From CADEDH01 sp047974625 (GTDB lineage: Bacteria; Actinomycetota; Acidimicrobiia; Acidimicrobiales; SZUA-35): DNA of 64,000 bases. The DNA lies in the NCBI GenBank assembly GCA_047974625.1, contig JBKECK010000019.1, forward strand, positions 92,344 to 156,343, given 5' to 3'. Position 1 is the first letter of the stretch; each line of letters begins with the position of its first letter. Shown here piece by piece: positions 32,791 through 41,301 of the stretch. The position numbers and the translations under genes are program-made. The notes below the pieces were generated by a model, which saw only the letters and a list, made by a program, of their open reading frames with translations, was not told the origin of the DNA and ran no database searches.

Positions 32791-34299
32791 TCAGGGTTCC
32801 CGGCGGCGTAGCAGGAGCAGACCGGCCGCCACCGCGGCCCCGGCGCCGCCGAGGGCGACGATCTCGGTCGTGCCCGGCAGGCCCGAGGTTTCGGCCGCCC
32901 CGATCGGCCCGACGGCCCCACCCGTCGGCGGCGTGGTCACCCCGGTCCCCGGGACCGGCCCCCTTCCCGCGTCGCCGATGACCCCAGCCCCCGACGACGC
33001 CTCGGTGGGGGCGGCGGTGTCTGGACGGCCGGCAACCAGGTCGCCGACCGGCTCGAGCTCGTCGCCGTGGGTGAAGGCCCAGTCGAGCAGGGCGGCCGAG
33101 GTCCGCCAGGTGCTTATGTCCGCCCGGAGCAGGGCGACCACGTAGCGACGACCGTCCCGCTCCGCCGATCCGATGAAACTGCCCCCGGCCGCCGAGGTCC
33201 AGCCGTTCTTCACCCCGGTGGCCCCGTCGTAGTTGCGCAGCAGCCGGTTGTGGTTCTGGATCTGGAAGGTGGCCCGCTCCCCCTCGACCCCAGGCGTCGG
33301 GGGCACCGTGGTGCCATCGGGCTCCCCGATCAGGGCGCCGGGAAGATCGTAGGCGGTGGTGGCCAGGATCGGGCCGAGGGCTGGGTCGGCCAGGGCCGCC
33401 CGACCCAGCAGGGCCAGGTCGTAGGCGCTGGAGACCTGACCCGGGGCGTCGAGGCCGGAGGTGTTGACCGCCCGGGTGTCGAGCGCGCCCAGATCACCGG
33501 CGGTGCGGTTCAGCTCGTCGGCGGCGGCCAGGGGCCCACCGGTCAGCTCGGCCAGGGCCACGGCGCAGTCGTTGCCCGAGCCGAGTAGCAGGCCATACCA
33601 GAGGTCCTCCCCGTCATAGGTCAGGCCCGGCACCAGGCCGGCCCGGCTCCCGTCCACCCCGGCCGCTGCCTCGGTGGCGACGTAGGGGGTGTCGAAGGGG
33701 ACGCGATCGAACAGGGCCAACGCCGTGAGCACCTTCAGGGTGCTGGCCGGGGCCAGGGGGATGTGGGCGTTGCAGGCGGCCACCACGGCGCCGGTGTCGA
33801 GGTCGGCCACGATCCAGGCGGTGACCCGATCGACGGGTGGGGCCGGGACCCCGGACGCGCCGTCGAACTGGAGGCCGGAGTCGACCAGCCGGGGCCCACC
33901 CGTCTCCGAGGTGGGGGCCGGGAGCGGGGCGGCGGTCCGAACTCCAGTGTCCGGGCCCGCGCCGTCGACCGGGGTCCCATCGCCGGTTGGCCCGGAGCCG
34001 GTCTCGCCCGACCCGGCGGTGTCCACCTCGTCGTCGCCGAAGGGTTCGAGCCGGTCGGGACACGCGACCGGGACGGATCCGGCGTCCGCCCCCGCCGTGG
34101 ACGGATCCGGCGCCACCGTCGCCGGCTGGGACGCGGCCGGCCCGGGCAGCACGATCGCCAACAACACCCCGACCGCCAACCCCGCCATCGCCCGCCGGGC
34201 GGTACCGATCGCCGCCGTCCCGGCGGTACCGATCGCCGCCCTTCCCGTGGGGCCGTGGCCCCCAATGCGGGTGGGGCCACCTGGTCCGTTCCGAGGCAC
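32791..34299 (-). CDS. D-alanyl-D-alanine carboxypeptidase (peptidase S11, DacF-like)
   Basis: 502 residues. A membrane/signal segment (about 38-57) is followed by a long acidic low-complexity linker (60-150). The penicillin-binding domain has SxxK at Ser186-Lys189 (ASTLK), SxN at Ser241-Asn243 (SGNDC) and KNG at 364-366 in place of KTG. A C-terminal helix (about 475-495) ends in RRREP. It trims pentapeptide side chains of peptidoglycan outside the membrane and is anchored at both ends. GTG start at 34299; TACCGT is seven bases upstream. Confidence 0.9.
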   Translation of the reverse strand: MPRNGPGGPTRIGGHGPTGRAAIGTAGTAAIGTARRAMAGLAVGVLLAIVLPGPAASQPATVAPDPSTAGADAGSVPVACPDRLEPFGDDEVDTAGSGETGSGPTGDGTPVDGAGPDTGVRTAAPLPAPTSETGGPRLVDSGLQFDGASGVPAPPVDRVTAWIVADLDTGAVVAACNAHIPLAPASTLKVLTALALFDRVPFDTPYVATEAAAGVDGSRAGLVPGLTYDGEDLWYGLLLGSGNDCAVALAELTGGPLAAADELNRTAGDLGALDTRAVNTSGLDAPGQVSSAYDLALLGRAALADPALGPILATTAYDLPGALIGEPDGTTVPPTPGVEGERATFQIQNHNRLLRNYDGATGVKNGWTSAAGGSFIGSAERDGRRYVVALLRADISTWRTSAALLDWAFTHGDELEPVGDLVAGRPDTAAPTEASSGAGVIGDAGRGPVPGTGVTTPPTGGAVGPIGAAETSGLPGTTEIVALGGAGAAVAAGLLLLRRREP

Positions 34300-34306
34300 G
34301 GCGGCA

Positions 34307-34312
34307 ACGGTA
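34307..34312 (-). promoter_or_regulatory. Candidate -10 (TACCGT) of the carboxypeptidase gene
   Basis: On the minus strand TACCGT is followed by seven bases and GTG at 34299, without a Shine-Dalgarno sequence. Another member of the TANNNT-N6-8-start group. Confidence 0.4.
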
Positions 34313-34335
34313 GCGGCCGCCCCGGCGGGCCGGGG

Positions 34336-34848
34336 TCAGCCCTGGAGCTGTTCGATCAGCAGTTCCAATCCGGCGGCAGCGAAGGCGACCATGTTGGCCT
34401 CGCGGCGGTCGTCCCCGGTGCCGATCTGGCGGGCCGTCTCGACCGGGCCGGCCACCGCCACCCAGGCGTGTCCGGCGGGATCCCCGTACCGGTTGCCGTT
34501 GGGGCCAGCGGCCCCGCCCTCACCGATCCCCCAAGTGGCGTCCAGCTGCACCGCCATCGAGCGGGCCAGGTGCATGGCCCATGGCTCCGACGCTCCCTGG
34601 AGTCGTTCGGGGGCCGCGACCCGACCGTCGAGCAGGCCCCGGAACGCCGCCATCGTGTAGACCACCGATCCGCCCCGGTACCAGGCCGACGCTCCCGGGG
34701 CGGCCAGCAGGGCGGCCGACATCAGCCCGCCGGCGCTGCCCTCGCCCACGGCCACGGTCTCGCCGCGGTCAGCCAGGAGGCGGCCGCAGGCCGCGCCCAA
34801 CTCGACCAGGTTGGCCGGCAGGCCCGCCGGCTGGGATTCGTTGCTCAT
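34336..34848 (-). CDS. CinA C-terminal domain family (nicotinamide-nucleotide amidohydrolase-like)
   Basis: 170 residues. The domain core AVGEGSAGGLMSAALLAAPG corresponds to the family GESCTGG motif, but Cys is replaced (EGSAGG), seen in a sub-branch of the family. YRGGSVVYTMAAFRGLL and GHAWVAVAGPVETAR complete the pattern. Canonical members deamidate NMN; whether this one does is uncertain. GAGGAG precedes the ATG at 34848. Same direction as the carboxypeptidase gene, 36 bases apart. Confidence 0.75.
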   Translation of the reverse strand: MSNESQPAGLPANLVELGAACGRLLADRGETVAVGEGSAGGLMSAALLAAPGASAWYRGGSVVYTMAAFRGLLDGRVAAPERLQGASEPWAMHLARSMAVQLDATWGIGEGGAAGPNGNRYGDPAGHAWVAVAGPVETARQIGTGDDRREANMVAFAAAGLELLIEQLQG

Positions 34849-34884
34849 GCTCGTGCTCCTCGGGGCATTAGGCCTCCGGGACGG

Positions 34885-35349
34885 TCAGGCGCCGGGACCA
34901 TCCATGGCGGCCAGCACCGTCTCGGCCACCTCGGCCAGGGTGTCGAGCTGATCATCGTCCAGATGATCCACGAGGAGCGAACGCACCGCGTCGAGATGGC
35001 CGGGGGCAGCCGCCGCGATCTCCGAGCGGCCCAGATCAGTGATCACCACGAAGGCCCCCCGGCGGTCCGACGGACACTGTTCCTTCTCCACCAGGCCGCG
35101 GGAGACCATCCGGGTGATGTGATGGGACAGACGGCTCTTCTCCCAGCTCAACCGGTCGCCCAGCTCGAACAGGCGCATACGACCGTCGGGCTGATCGGTG
35201 AGGGCGACCAGCACCACATAGTCCTGGTAGGAGAGGTTCGATTCCGCGGCCAGGCGGCGGGCCAGCTCCCCGTCGAGCCGGATGTGCATCGTCTGCAGGC
35301 CCCGCCAGGCCCGGGCCTCCCGCTCGTTCAACCAGTTGACGCGCGTCAT
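34885..35349 (-). CDS. MarR-family transcriptional regulator
   Basis: 154 residues. Winged helix is visible in LSYQDYVVLVALTDQPDGRM, RLFELGDRLSWEKSRLSHHI and TRMVSRGLVEKEQCPSDRRG (wing). Helices at both ends provide dimerisation. An inverted repeat TCAACC-N12-GGTTGA spans its probable -10, suggesting autorepression. An SDR gene of the same orientation lies upstream 50 bases away and may be co-regulated. Confidence 0.88.
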   Translation of the reverse strand: MTRVNWLNEREARAWRGLQTMHIRLDGELARRLAAESNLSYQDYVVLVALTDQPDGRMRLFELGDRLSWEKSRLSHHITRMVSRGLVEKEQCPSDRRGAFVVITDLGRSEIAAAAPGHLDAVRSLLVDHLDDDQLDTLAEVAETVLAAMDGPGA

Positions 35350-35356
35350 GATGAGT

Positions 35357-35380
35357 TCAACCTAGCACAGTACTGGTTGA
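35357..35380. promoter_or_regulatory. Candidate MarR operator
   Basis: TCAACC (35357-35362) and GGTTGA (35375-35380) are perfect inverted repeats 12 bases apart, with the palindrome AGTACT inside the spacer. On the minus strand it covers TAGGTT, a candidate -10 nine bases from the MarR ATG. Confidence 0.45.
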
Positions 35381-35398
35381 CGCGTCATCTGAATCGGC

Positions 35399-36130
35399 TC
35401 AGCCGTGGAGGCCGCCGTCGACGGTGAACGCCTGGCCGGTGCAGTAGCTGGACCGGTCACCGGCCAGGAACAACGCCATCTCGGCGATGTCGTCGGACGT
35501 CCCCAGCCGCCGGATGGGCTGACGACCGGCCATCTCCTCGGCCTTGCCCTCCACCATCTGTTCGGTCATGTCGGTCACGATGACCCCGGGATGGATCGAG
35601 TTGACCCGGATCCCGTAGCGGCCGAGCTCCTTGGCCGCGGTCCGGGTCATGCCCCGCACCGCCCATTTCGTGGCCCCGTAGGCGGTGGCCCCGAACACGC
35701 CGTCGAGTCCGGCCACCGACGAGGTGTTGATGATCGAACCGCCGTTGCCGGCGTCGATCATGGCCTGGCCCGCGGTGCGCATACCCAGGAACACCCCGGT
35801 CTGGTTGACGGCCACCATCCGGTTCCACATCTCGGTGGAGGTGTTCATCAGCCGGGCCGGCTGGAAGATCCCGGCGTTGTTCATCAGGACGTCGAGCCGG
35901 CCGTGGTGTGCGACCACGTCGGCCACCACCGTGGCCCACTCCTCCTCCGAGCTGACATCGAGGTGGTGATAGTCGCCGCCCAGCTTGCCCGCCGTCTCCT
36001 CCCCCTGTTCGTCGAGCACGTCGGTGACCACCACCGCGGCCCCGGCGTCGGCGAACATCCGAGCCTCCGCCGCCCCCTGGCCCCGCGCCCCGCCGGTGAT
36101 CAACGCCACCCGTCCGTCGAGCTCCCCCAT
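35399..36130 (-). CDS. Short-chain dehydrogenase, 3-alpha/20-beta-hydroxysteroid dehydrogenase-like
   Basis: 243 residues. LITGGARGQGAAEARMFADA (TGxxxGxG with the GQG variant common in hydroxysteroid dehydrogenases), DVLMNNAGIF, catalytic INTSSVAG with YGATKWA, and a GIRVNSIHPGVIVTDMTE loop. NAD(P)-dependent oxidoreductase of a secondary alcohol; substrate unknown. A GGGGGAG Shine-Dalgarno lies six bases before the ATG at 36130. Confidence 0.88.
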   Translation of the reverse strand: MGELDGRVALITGGARGQGAAEARMFADAGAAVVVTDVLDEQGEETAGKLGGDYHHLDVSSEEEWATVVADVVAHHGRLDVLMNNAGIFQPARLMNTSTEMWNRMVAVNQTGVFLGMRTAGQAMIDAGNGGSIINTSSVAGLDGVFGATAYGATKWAVRGMTRTAAKELGRYGIRVNSIHPGVIVTDMTEQMVEGKAEEMAGRQPIRRLGTSDDIAEMALFLAGDRSSYCTGQAFTVDGGLHG

Positions 36131-36232
36131 CGGCTCCCCCTGTCCTCGTTGTACGTCCGACCTGGTTCATTCCAGCACCCGGAGCCGGGCGGGGCGACCC
36201 TGGGCCGGCACGGCCCCGCCCACCGGCCCGAC

Positions 36233-36238
36233 TACGGT
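36233..36238 (+). promoter_or_regulatory. Candidate -10 (TACGGT) of the FKBP gene
   Basis: TACGGT, six bases, then ATG at 36245; no Shine-Dalgarno sequence. Confidence 0.45.
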
Positions 36239-36244
36239 GGCCGG

Positions 36245-36616
36245 ATGGCCGACAAGCCCGACGTGTCCGTACCCCAGACCCCACCCCCCACCGAGCTAGT
36301 GGTGATCGACGAGTGGGAGGGCGACGGGACCGAAGCTACCGCCGGCGCCCAGGTGACCGTCCACTACGTGGGTGTGGCCTGGTCGAACGGCAACCAGTTC
36401 GACGCCTCGTGGGACCGCAACGACCCGTTCCGGTTCTCCCTCGGGGCCGGTCACGTCATCCCCGGCTGGGATCAGGGCGTGGTGGGCATGCGGGTCGGCG
36501 GACGGCGGACGCTCCATATCCCACCCGACCAGGCCTACGGGTCCCGCGGGGCGGCCGGCGTGATCGGCCCCAACGAAACCCTGGTTTTCACCGTCGATCT
36601 GCTCGACGTCGCCTGA
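36245..36616 (+). CDS. FKBP-type peptidyl-prolyl isomerase
   Basis: 123 residues with one FKBP domain: VTVHYVGVAWSNGNQFDASW, the FSLGAGHVIPGWDQGVVGMR block, and IPPDQAYGSRGAAGVIGPNE. The residues of the FK506 pocket (Y, F, D, V-I, W) are present. No signal peptide, so cytoplasmic. Catalyses proline isomerisation in folding. Its stop overlaps the first possible (CTG) codon of the next gene. Confidence 0.92.
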   Translation: MADKPDVSVPQTPPPTELVVIDEWEGDGTEATAGAQVTVHYVGVAWSNGNQFDASWDRNDPFRFSLGAGHVIPGWDQGVVGMRVGGRRTLHIPPDQAYGSRGAAGVIGPNETLVFTVDLLDVA

Positions 36617-37206
36617 CCCCCCACCCAAACCCGGGGCAAGCCGGGGCGCCACCCCAAACCCTGCTGGTCGACGGGCACGAACCCGGTCGTCCGGCCCCGA
36701 TCGTGGCCGCCTTGGTCGACGCCCTGGCCCGCCGGAACCACACCATCGCCCGCCTCCACCTGGCCGCGGCCGGGTTCGACCGGACCATGACGGCCGCCGA
36801 GCGGCGGGCCTACCCGTCGGGACACCCCCTGGTGACCCCCGAGACATCGGCCGCCGCCGACCAGATCCGCTCGTCGGTCGGGCTGGTCGTCTGCTACCCG
36901 CTGAGGCACGGCACCTGCCCGGTCCGGGTCAAATCGTGGCAGGAGCGCGTCCTGGTGGAGGGGGTCGGGTTCCGGTTCCTCGATTCGGGTCGGATCACCG
37001 GCGCCCTCGACCACGTCCGGCACGCCCTGGTGGTGGCGTCCACCCTCGACCCCGGAGGGGACCGGCTGGCCGGCACGGCCCTGAGCCAGGGGCGGGCCCT
37101 GGCCCGGGCCTTCCGGTTGCTGTCGAACCGTCGCGGCCGCTCGGACTTCGTGCTGACCACCCCGGACGATCCGGGCCCCGCCCTCGCCGTCATCGAAACC
37201 TGGTGA
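36613..37206 (+). CDS. Flavodoxin_2-fold NAD(P)H oxidoreductase-like protein, non-canonical start
   Basis: About 180-197 residues. TLLVDGHEPGRPAPIVAALV is the phosphate-binding strand-loop-helix of NQO/MdaB-type flavodoxins, followed by GFDRTMTAAERRAYPSG and RSSVGLVVCYPLRHGTCPVR, ERVLVEGVGFRF. No ATG, GTG or TTG exists in frame for more than 70 codons upstream; candidates are CTG at 36613 (overlapping the FKBP TGA) or CTG at 36661. Related in fold to the convergent gene 37238-37729. Probably binds FMN or FAD. Confidence 0.6.
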   Translation: MTPHPNPGQAGAPPQTLLVDGHEPGRPAPIVAALVDALARRNHTIARLHLAAAGFDRTMTAAERRAYPSGHPLVTPETSAAADQIRSSVGLVVCYPLRHGTCPVRVKSWQERVLVEGVGFRFLDSGRITGALDHVRHALVVASTLDPGGDRLAGTALSQGRALARAFRLLSNRRGRSDFVLTTPDDPGPALAVIETW

Positions 37207-37237
37207 GGTCGGCGGCCGGCGCTACCCATTCCCACCG

Positions 37238-37729
37238 TCAGGTGCGGATGAAACCGGCGAGGTCGGTGTCGATCCGCCGCAGGAAGGCGTCCATGTCGCC
37301 GCGGGTGGCCCGGTCCACCCCGTAGAGGGGCCGCCACCGGAACCGGGCCCCGGTTCCGCACGCCCGGGCCAGGCGGGACCGGAGATAGTGCTTGCCCCAC
37401 TGGCCCTGCATCACGTTGACCATCCGGGACGAACCGCACGTGGTCACCGCCACCAGCTCCTCGACCCGGCCCAGTGGGGCGGGATCGTCCAGGAGCCCAT
37501 GAACCCATCCCAGGACGCCGGCCGGCAGCCCTCCGTCCCAGGTGGGGTAGACCAGGATCAGGCGACGGAGCCGGGCCAGCTCGGCCGGATCCGGCCGTTC
37601 CCCGGCGGCCAGGCGCCACGTTCCAGCCAGGGCGCCGTGCCCCTCCAGCCCGGCAACCAGGTGGCGGCGCACCGCGGCGGAGAAGCTCGTCTCCAGCGGG
37701 TGGTACTGGACCACGCCCGTCTCCCCCAT
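37238..37729 (-). CDS. Flavodoxin_2-fold NAD(P)H oxidoreductase-like protein
   Basis: 163 residues. VVQYHPLETSFSAAVRRHL, LRRLILVYPTWDGGLPAGVL and ELVAVTTCGSSRMVN follow the flavodoxin-like NADPH dehydrogenase pattern (YPTWW-G-PA-LKGW, TTHGSS). It lacks about 25 residues between the first helix and the second strand compared with the neighbouring paralogue, so it is a short version. Convergent with that paralogue, 31 bases between stops. Redox substrate unknown. Confidence 0.65.
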   Translation of the reverse strand: MGETGVVQYHPLETSFSAAVRRHLVAGLEGHGALAGTWRLAAGERPDPAELARLRRLILVYPTWDGGLPAGVLGWVHGLLDDPAPLGRVEELVAVTTCGSSRMVNVMQGQWGKHYLRSRLARACGTGARFRWRPLYGVDRATRGDMDAFLRRIDTDLAGFIRT

Positions 37730-37932
37730 CGGTGCCGGTGCCCGTTCAGCCCAGCCGGGGTGGCGTCCCGTCGGCCGACCGGTGGGGGCGATCCTCGACG
37801 GTGGGGTGGGCGTCAGCCAGCATGGCCGGGAACGGTACCAGGTCGCGCCCGGCGCCGAGGCGGCCGGCGGGCCCGGGCGCGGGCCCTGATACCGCCCGGA
37901 CCCGTCGGCGGATCCGGGCCCGTGGACGGGAA

Positions 37933-39312
37933 TCAGATCAGACGGCCGCGCACCTCGCCCAAAGCCGAAGGCTTGGTCAGCACGACCACGCGGTCGCCGG
38001 CCCGCACCACCGTCGGTCCCCGGGCGATGCGGGCCTGACCGGCCGACAACACCGCCGCGATCAACATGTCCTTGGTGAGGTGCAGGTCGGCGATGGCCGT
38101 GTCGGCGGCGCGGGCCCCCGGGGGGATCTCGAGCTCCACGACCTCGATGTCGCCGTGCAGGAAGGTGATCACCTTGGCCACGTCATCGCGGGCCATTCGC
38201 AGTACGGCGTTGGCGGTGGCCGTCCGCGGCGAGAGGGCCCCGTCGACACCGATCTCGCCAAGCAGGGGGAGCAGCGACAACCGGTGTGCGGTGGTGATCG
38301 TCTCGCCCACCCCGCTCGACTTGGCGAACAGGCAGCCGAGGATGTTGGCGTCGTCCTCCCCGGTGAGCGCGACCACCAGGTCGGCGAGGCCGACATCGAT
38401 CTCGGTGAGGAAGTCGGTGTCGGTGAAATCGCCGCGCAACACCTCCACCCTGGCCAGTCGATCGGCGAGCTGGGCCGCACGACGCGGGTTGCCCTCGATG
38501 ATGATCACCTTCTTGACCCGGTCGACGAGGCGTTCGGCCACCAGTTCGGCGGTGCGGCCGCCACCGAGGAGGATCACCCGCCGAAGCTTGCCGCGCCGCA
38601 GCCCGAGCACGGTCTTCAACTCGTCGCGGGTGGCGTCGGTGCAGACCACTCGGAGCAGGTCGCCGGCCTCCAACCGGTGATCGCCACGGGGACTGATCGT
38701 CTCCGATCCCCGGGTGATCACACCGAAGATGAAGGGCCACTCGGGCTCGTAGTGTTGCCCGACCTCGGCCAACGTCCGGCCGACCAGCGGCGACCGTGGG
38801 TGCAGTCGCACGCCCACCACCACGATCTCCCCACCCGCCAGCGACTCGAGCTCGATCACGCCGGGGTTGGCGACCAGGTTGAGGATCGCGCTGGCGGTCT
38901 CCTCGTCGGGGTCGATCAGCAGGTCGTCAGTACCATTGGCGCTGCCGTTGGCGCCGCCACCGGCGCTGGTGGTCGCCTTCAGCTCACCGGCGATCGCCGC
39001 CCGCAACCCCCGATCCTGAACCCGGATGATCCGGCGGGCGGCGCCGCTCTGGCGGGCCAGCATCGCACTGACGATGTTGGTTTCATCACTGCTGGTCACC
39101 GCCACGAACAGGTCGGCCCGATCGGTGCCAGCCTCGGCCAGGACCCGTGGATCGGTGCCGCTGCCGCGGATCACGAGGGCGTCGAGCTCGGGTTCCAACA
39201 CGCCGGCCCGTGAGCCCGAGCGTTCGATCAGCGCGACATCGTGGCCCTCACGACTGAGCCGCTCGGTAACGTACGAGCCGACCTCGCCCGCTCCCACCAC
39301 GATCACCTTCAT
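37933..39312 (-). CDS. trkA: Trk potassium uptake system regulatory protein TrkA
   Basis: 459 residues with two RCK units: N-terminal Rossmann GAGEVGSYVTERLSREGHD (about 1-120), TrkA_C (about 150-235), second Rossmann ILLGGGRTAELVAERL (about 240-360) and a second TrkA_C (about 375-459). It binds NAD(H)/ATP and gates the TrkH channel from the cytoplasm. The stretch GGGANGSANG around residue 118 is a flexible insertion in the first unit. ATG overlaps the trkH stop by four bases. Confidence 0.93.
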   Translation of the reverse strand: MKVIVVGAGEVGSYVTERLSREGHDVALIERSGSRAGVLEPELDALVIRGSGTDPRVLAEAGTDRADLFVAVTSSDETNIVSAMLARQSGAARRIIRVQDRGLRAAIAGELKATTSAGGGANGSANGTDDLLIDPDEETASAILNLVANPGVIELESLAGGEIVVVGVRLHPRSPLVGRTLAEVGQHYEPEWPFIFGVITRGSETISPRGDHRLEAGDLLRVVCTDATRDELKTVLGLRRGKLRRVILLGGGRTAELVAERLVDRVKKVIIIEGNPRRAAQLADRLARVEVLRGDFTDTDFLTEIDVGLADLVVALTGEDDANILGCLFAKSSGVGETITTAHRLSLLPLLGEIGVDGALSPRTATANAVLRMARDDVAKVITFLHGDIEVVELEIPPGARAADTAIADLHLTKDMLIAAVLSAGQARIARGPTVVRAGDRVVVLTKPSALGEVRGRLI

Positions 39313-40838
39313 GGCTGCGATCCTCGTCGCCCGGTGCGGATGGCGTTGATCGGCGCCACGAACATCAGGAGGGCAACGTACAGCTCCATGCGCCCAAGGA
39401 ACATCATCAGGATCAGCACCGACCTGGACGCGTCGCTGAAGACCATCACGTCGGCCCGCGGTCCGGCGTCACCGAGGGCCAGGCCGACCATGCCGATGGC
39501 GGATGCCACGGCGCTGAACCCCGTGACCAGATCCTCGCCCAGCAGGGACAGGGCCGCCGTTCCGGCCAGGATGGTGAGCAGGTACAGGGTGACGAAGGCG
39601 CCGATCTTGGCCACGGTGTCGTCGGGGACCGTCGACTGGCCGATGCGCACCGGGAACACCCCGTTGGGTTGACGGGCCTGGCGCAGGTCGCGCCAGACGT
39701 GGCCGAGCACGACCCGGGCCCTCAGCACCTTGATGCCACCGGCGGTCGACGCGGTCATGCCGCCGACCAGCATCAGCACGATCAGGACCAGCTGCGCTCC
39801 CGGGTGCCACAGGGTGTAGTCCGACGACCAGAAGCCGGTGGTCGAAGCCACGCTCGCCACATTGAACGTGGCCCGGCGCAGGGCGGAGGGGAGCGCCATC
39901 CCGTCGACGGCCAGGATCGCGGTCACGACGGCGATCCCGGTCACCACGATCACCATGAAGGCGCGCCACTCGGCCGAGTCGAGGAACCGCCGCGGGCCGC
40001 GGGTGTACACGCGGAACTGGACGGCGAAGCTGGTCGCGCCGAGCAGCATCCCCACGGCCAGCACCGTCTCGACGGCCACCGAGTCGAAATGGGCGATCGA
40101 GTCGTCGTAGGTCGAGAAACCGCCGGTGGGGACCGTGGCCATGGCGTGGGCGACCGCGTCGAACAGGCCGACCCCGGCGGCCAACAGGGCAATCGTCACC
40201 ACCACGGTCAGGCCAACGTAGATCGCCCACAACCACCGCGCCGTGGTCGCTACTCGGTGGGCGATCCGGTCGGTGGCCGGCCCGGCGATCTCGGCGCCGG
40301 CCAGCTCCAGCCCACCCACCCCGAATCCGGGAAGGATGGCGACCGCCAGTAGCACGATGCCACCTCCTCCGAACCACTGGGTGTACTGGCGGTACAGCAG
40401 GAGCCCCCGGCCGTGCGCCTCGACGTCGGCGAGGACACTCGACCCGGCGGTGGTGAGCCCGGACACCGATTCGTACAGGCTCTGCACGAAGGTGTCGAAG
40501 GTGCCGGCGAGCACGTAGGGGACGGACCCGGCGAGAAAGATGAAGACCCACGCGAACGCGGCGACGGAGAAGGCCGCCGTGCGCCTGAGGTCGGGCGCCG
40601 GTCGGGTACCGCGCCACATCACCAGGCTCACCGCGCCCACCGACAGCCCCGACAACGCGAGGGCACCGGCGGCCGCATCGTCGAAGGCCCAACCGACGAC
40701 CGCGGTGACGAGCATCCCGGCGGCCAGGAAGCAGCCGGCCATTCCCGACACATGGGCGACGGTGGCTGCGATCTGCTGGCCACCGGTGGCCACTACCGAA
40801 CGCGAACCCCGCTCGAATCCCGAAGTCCGCGTCACCAT
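39309..40838 (-). CDS. trkH: Trk potassium transporter membrane subunit TrkH
   Basis: 509 residues with four M1-P-M2 repeats. Pore-loop motifs with selectivity glycines are visible in SGLTTAGSSV, ATVPTGGFSTYDD, VASTTGFWSSDY and MVGLALGDAG. The start is uncertain because the ATG at 40838 lies in a 14-bp repeat array; a start nearer HVSGMAGCFLAAG (first helix) is also possible. Forms a K+ channel-like transporter with TrkA, encoded in the same transcript. Confidence 0.9.
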   Translation of the reverse strand: MVTRTSGFERGSRSVVATGGQQIAATVAHVSGMAGCFLAAGMLVTAVVGWAFDDAAAGALALSGLSVGAVSLVMWRGTRPAPDLRRTAAFSVAAFAWVFIFLAGSVPYVLAGTFDTFVQSLYESVSGLTTAGSSVLADVEAHGRGLLLYRQYTQWFGGGGIVLLAVAILPGFGVGGLELAGAEIAGPATDRIAHRVATTARWLWAIYVGLTVVVTIALLAAGVGLFDAVAHAMATVPTGGFSTYDDSIAHFDSVAVETVLAVGMLLGATSFAVQFRVYTRGPRRFLDSAEWRAFMVIVVTGIAVVTAILAVDGMALPSALRRATFNVASVASTTGFWSSDYTLWHPGAQLVLIVLMLVGGMTASTAGGIKVLRARVVLGHVWRDLRQARQPNGVFPVRIGQSTVPDDTVAKIGAFVTLYLLTILAGTAALSLLGEDLVTGFSAVASAIGMVGLALGDAGPRADVMVFSDASRSVLILMMFLGRMELYVALLMFVAPINAIRTGRRGSQP

Positions 40839-40914
40839 CGCCGCGTCACCATGGCCGCCTCACGATGGCCGTCTGGTCACGGGTGCCTCACCGTGACCGC
40901 CTCATCGTGACCCG
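40831..40914 (-). repeat. Six degenerate 14-bp tandem repeats covering the trkH start region
   Basis: Plus-strand units of 14 bases beginning at 40831, 40845, 40859, 40873, 40887 and 40901, for example GTCACCATCGCCGC, GTCACCATGGCCGC, CTCACGATGGCCGT and CTCACCGTGACCGC; the fourth unit is divergent. Each unit contributes an ATG- or GTG-like triplet in the minus direction. Because 14 is not a multiple of three, copies lie in alternating frames. Confidence 0.75.
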
Positions 40915-41301
40915 ATCGCGGAGCGGCCGGTCCGGGACCACGGCGGCCCGGCCTCCCCGGGCACGGTGCCCCGGCCCCGGTGTCGTCCATCGAGGCCACC
41001 GAGCAGGAAGGTCCCAACGCGCATGGCGACATCCTAGACATCCGCCCCGGGCCCATCGGGGGGGGCGGGGCCGGACGGGGTCCACCGACCCGGCGGCAGG
41101 TCGGACGGGTCGATGGCCGAACGGGCCGGGTGTTTCCGGCGTGTGTCGGCGGTGAGATGGGGGCGAGAAGAGCTCACCCGAGCGGTGGCGCCGCCCGGCG
41201 CGGTGTGTCCCAGGGCGGAGCGGGCCAGCTAACGTGCTAGGCCAACCCACCTCGATGATGACGTTAGACCGCGGACGAACGAGGGGTCAGGGGACGACGC
41301 A
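40915..41301. other. Intergenic region between trkH and the ABC importer, with an inverted repeat
   Basis: 387 bases without a convincing gene. CTAACGT (41229-41235) and ACGTTAG (41261-41267) form a perfect 7-bp inverted repeat 34 to 72 bases before the importer start, a candidate operator or leader hairpin. GGGCAC-G-GTGCCC lies near 40960. I looked for TPP, guanidine and purine riboswitch signatures and found none. Confidence 0.45.

Noticed and set aside
40915..41301. Riboswitch (TPP, guanidine or purine) upstream of the importer
   Set aside because: No conserved TPP CUGAGA or guanidine/purine core could be found; only a simple inverted repeat is visible.
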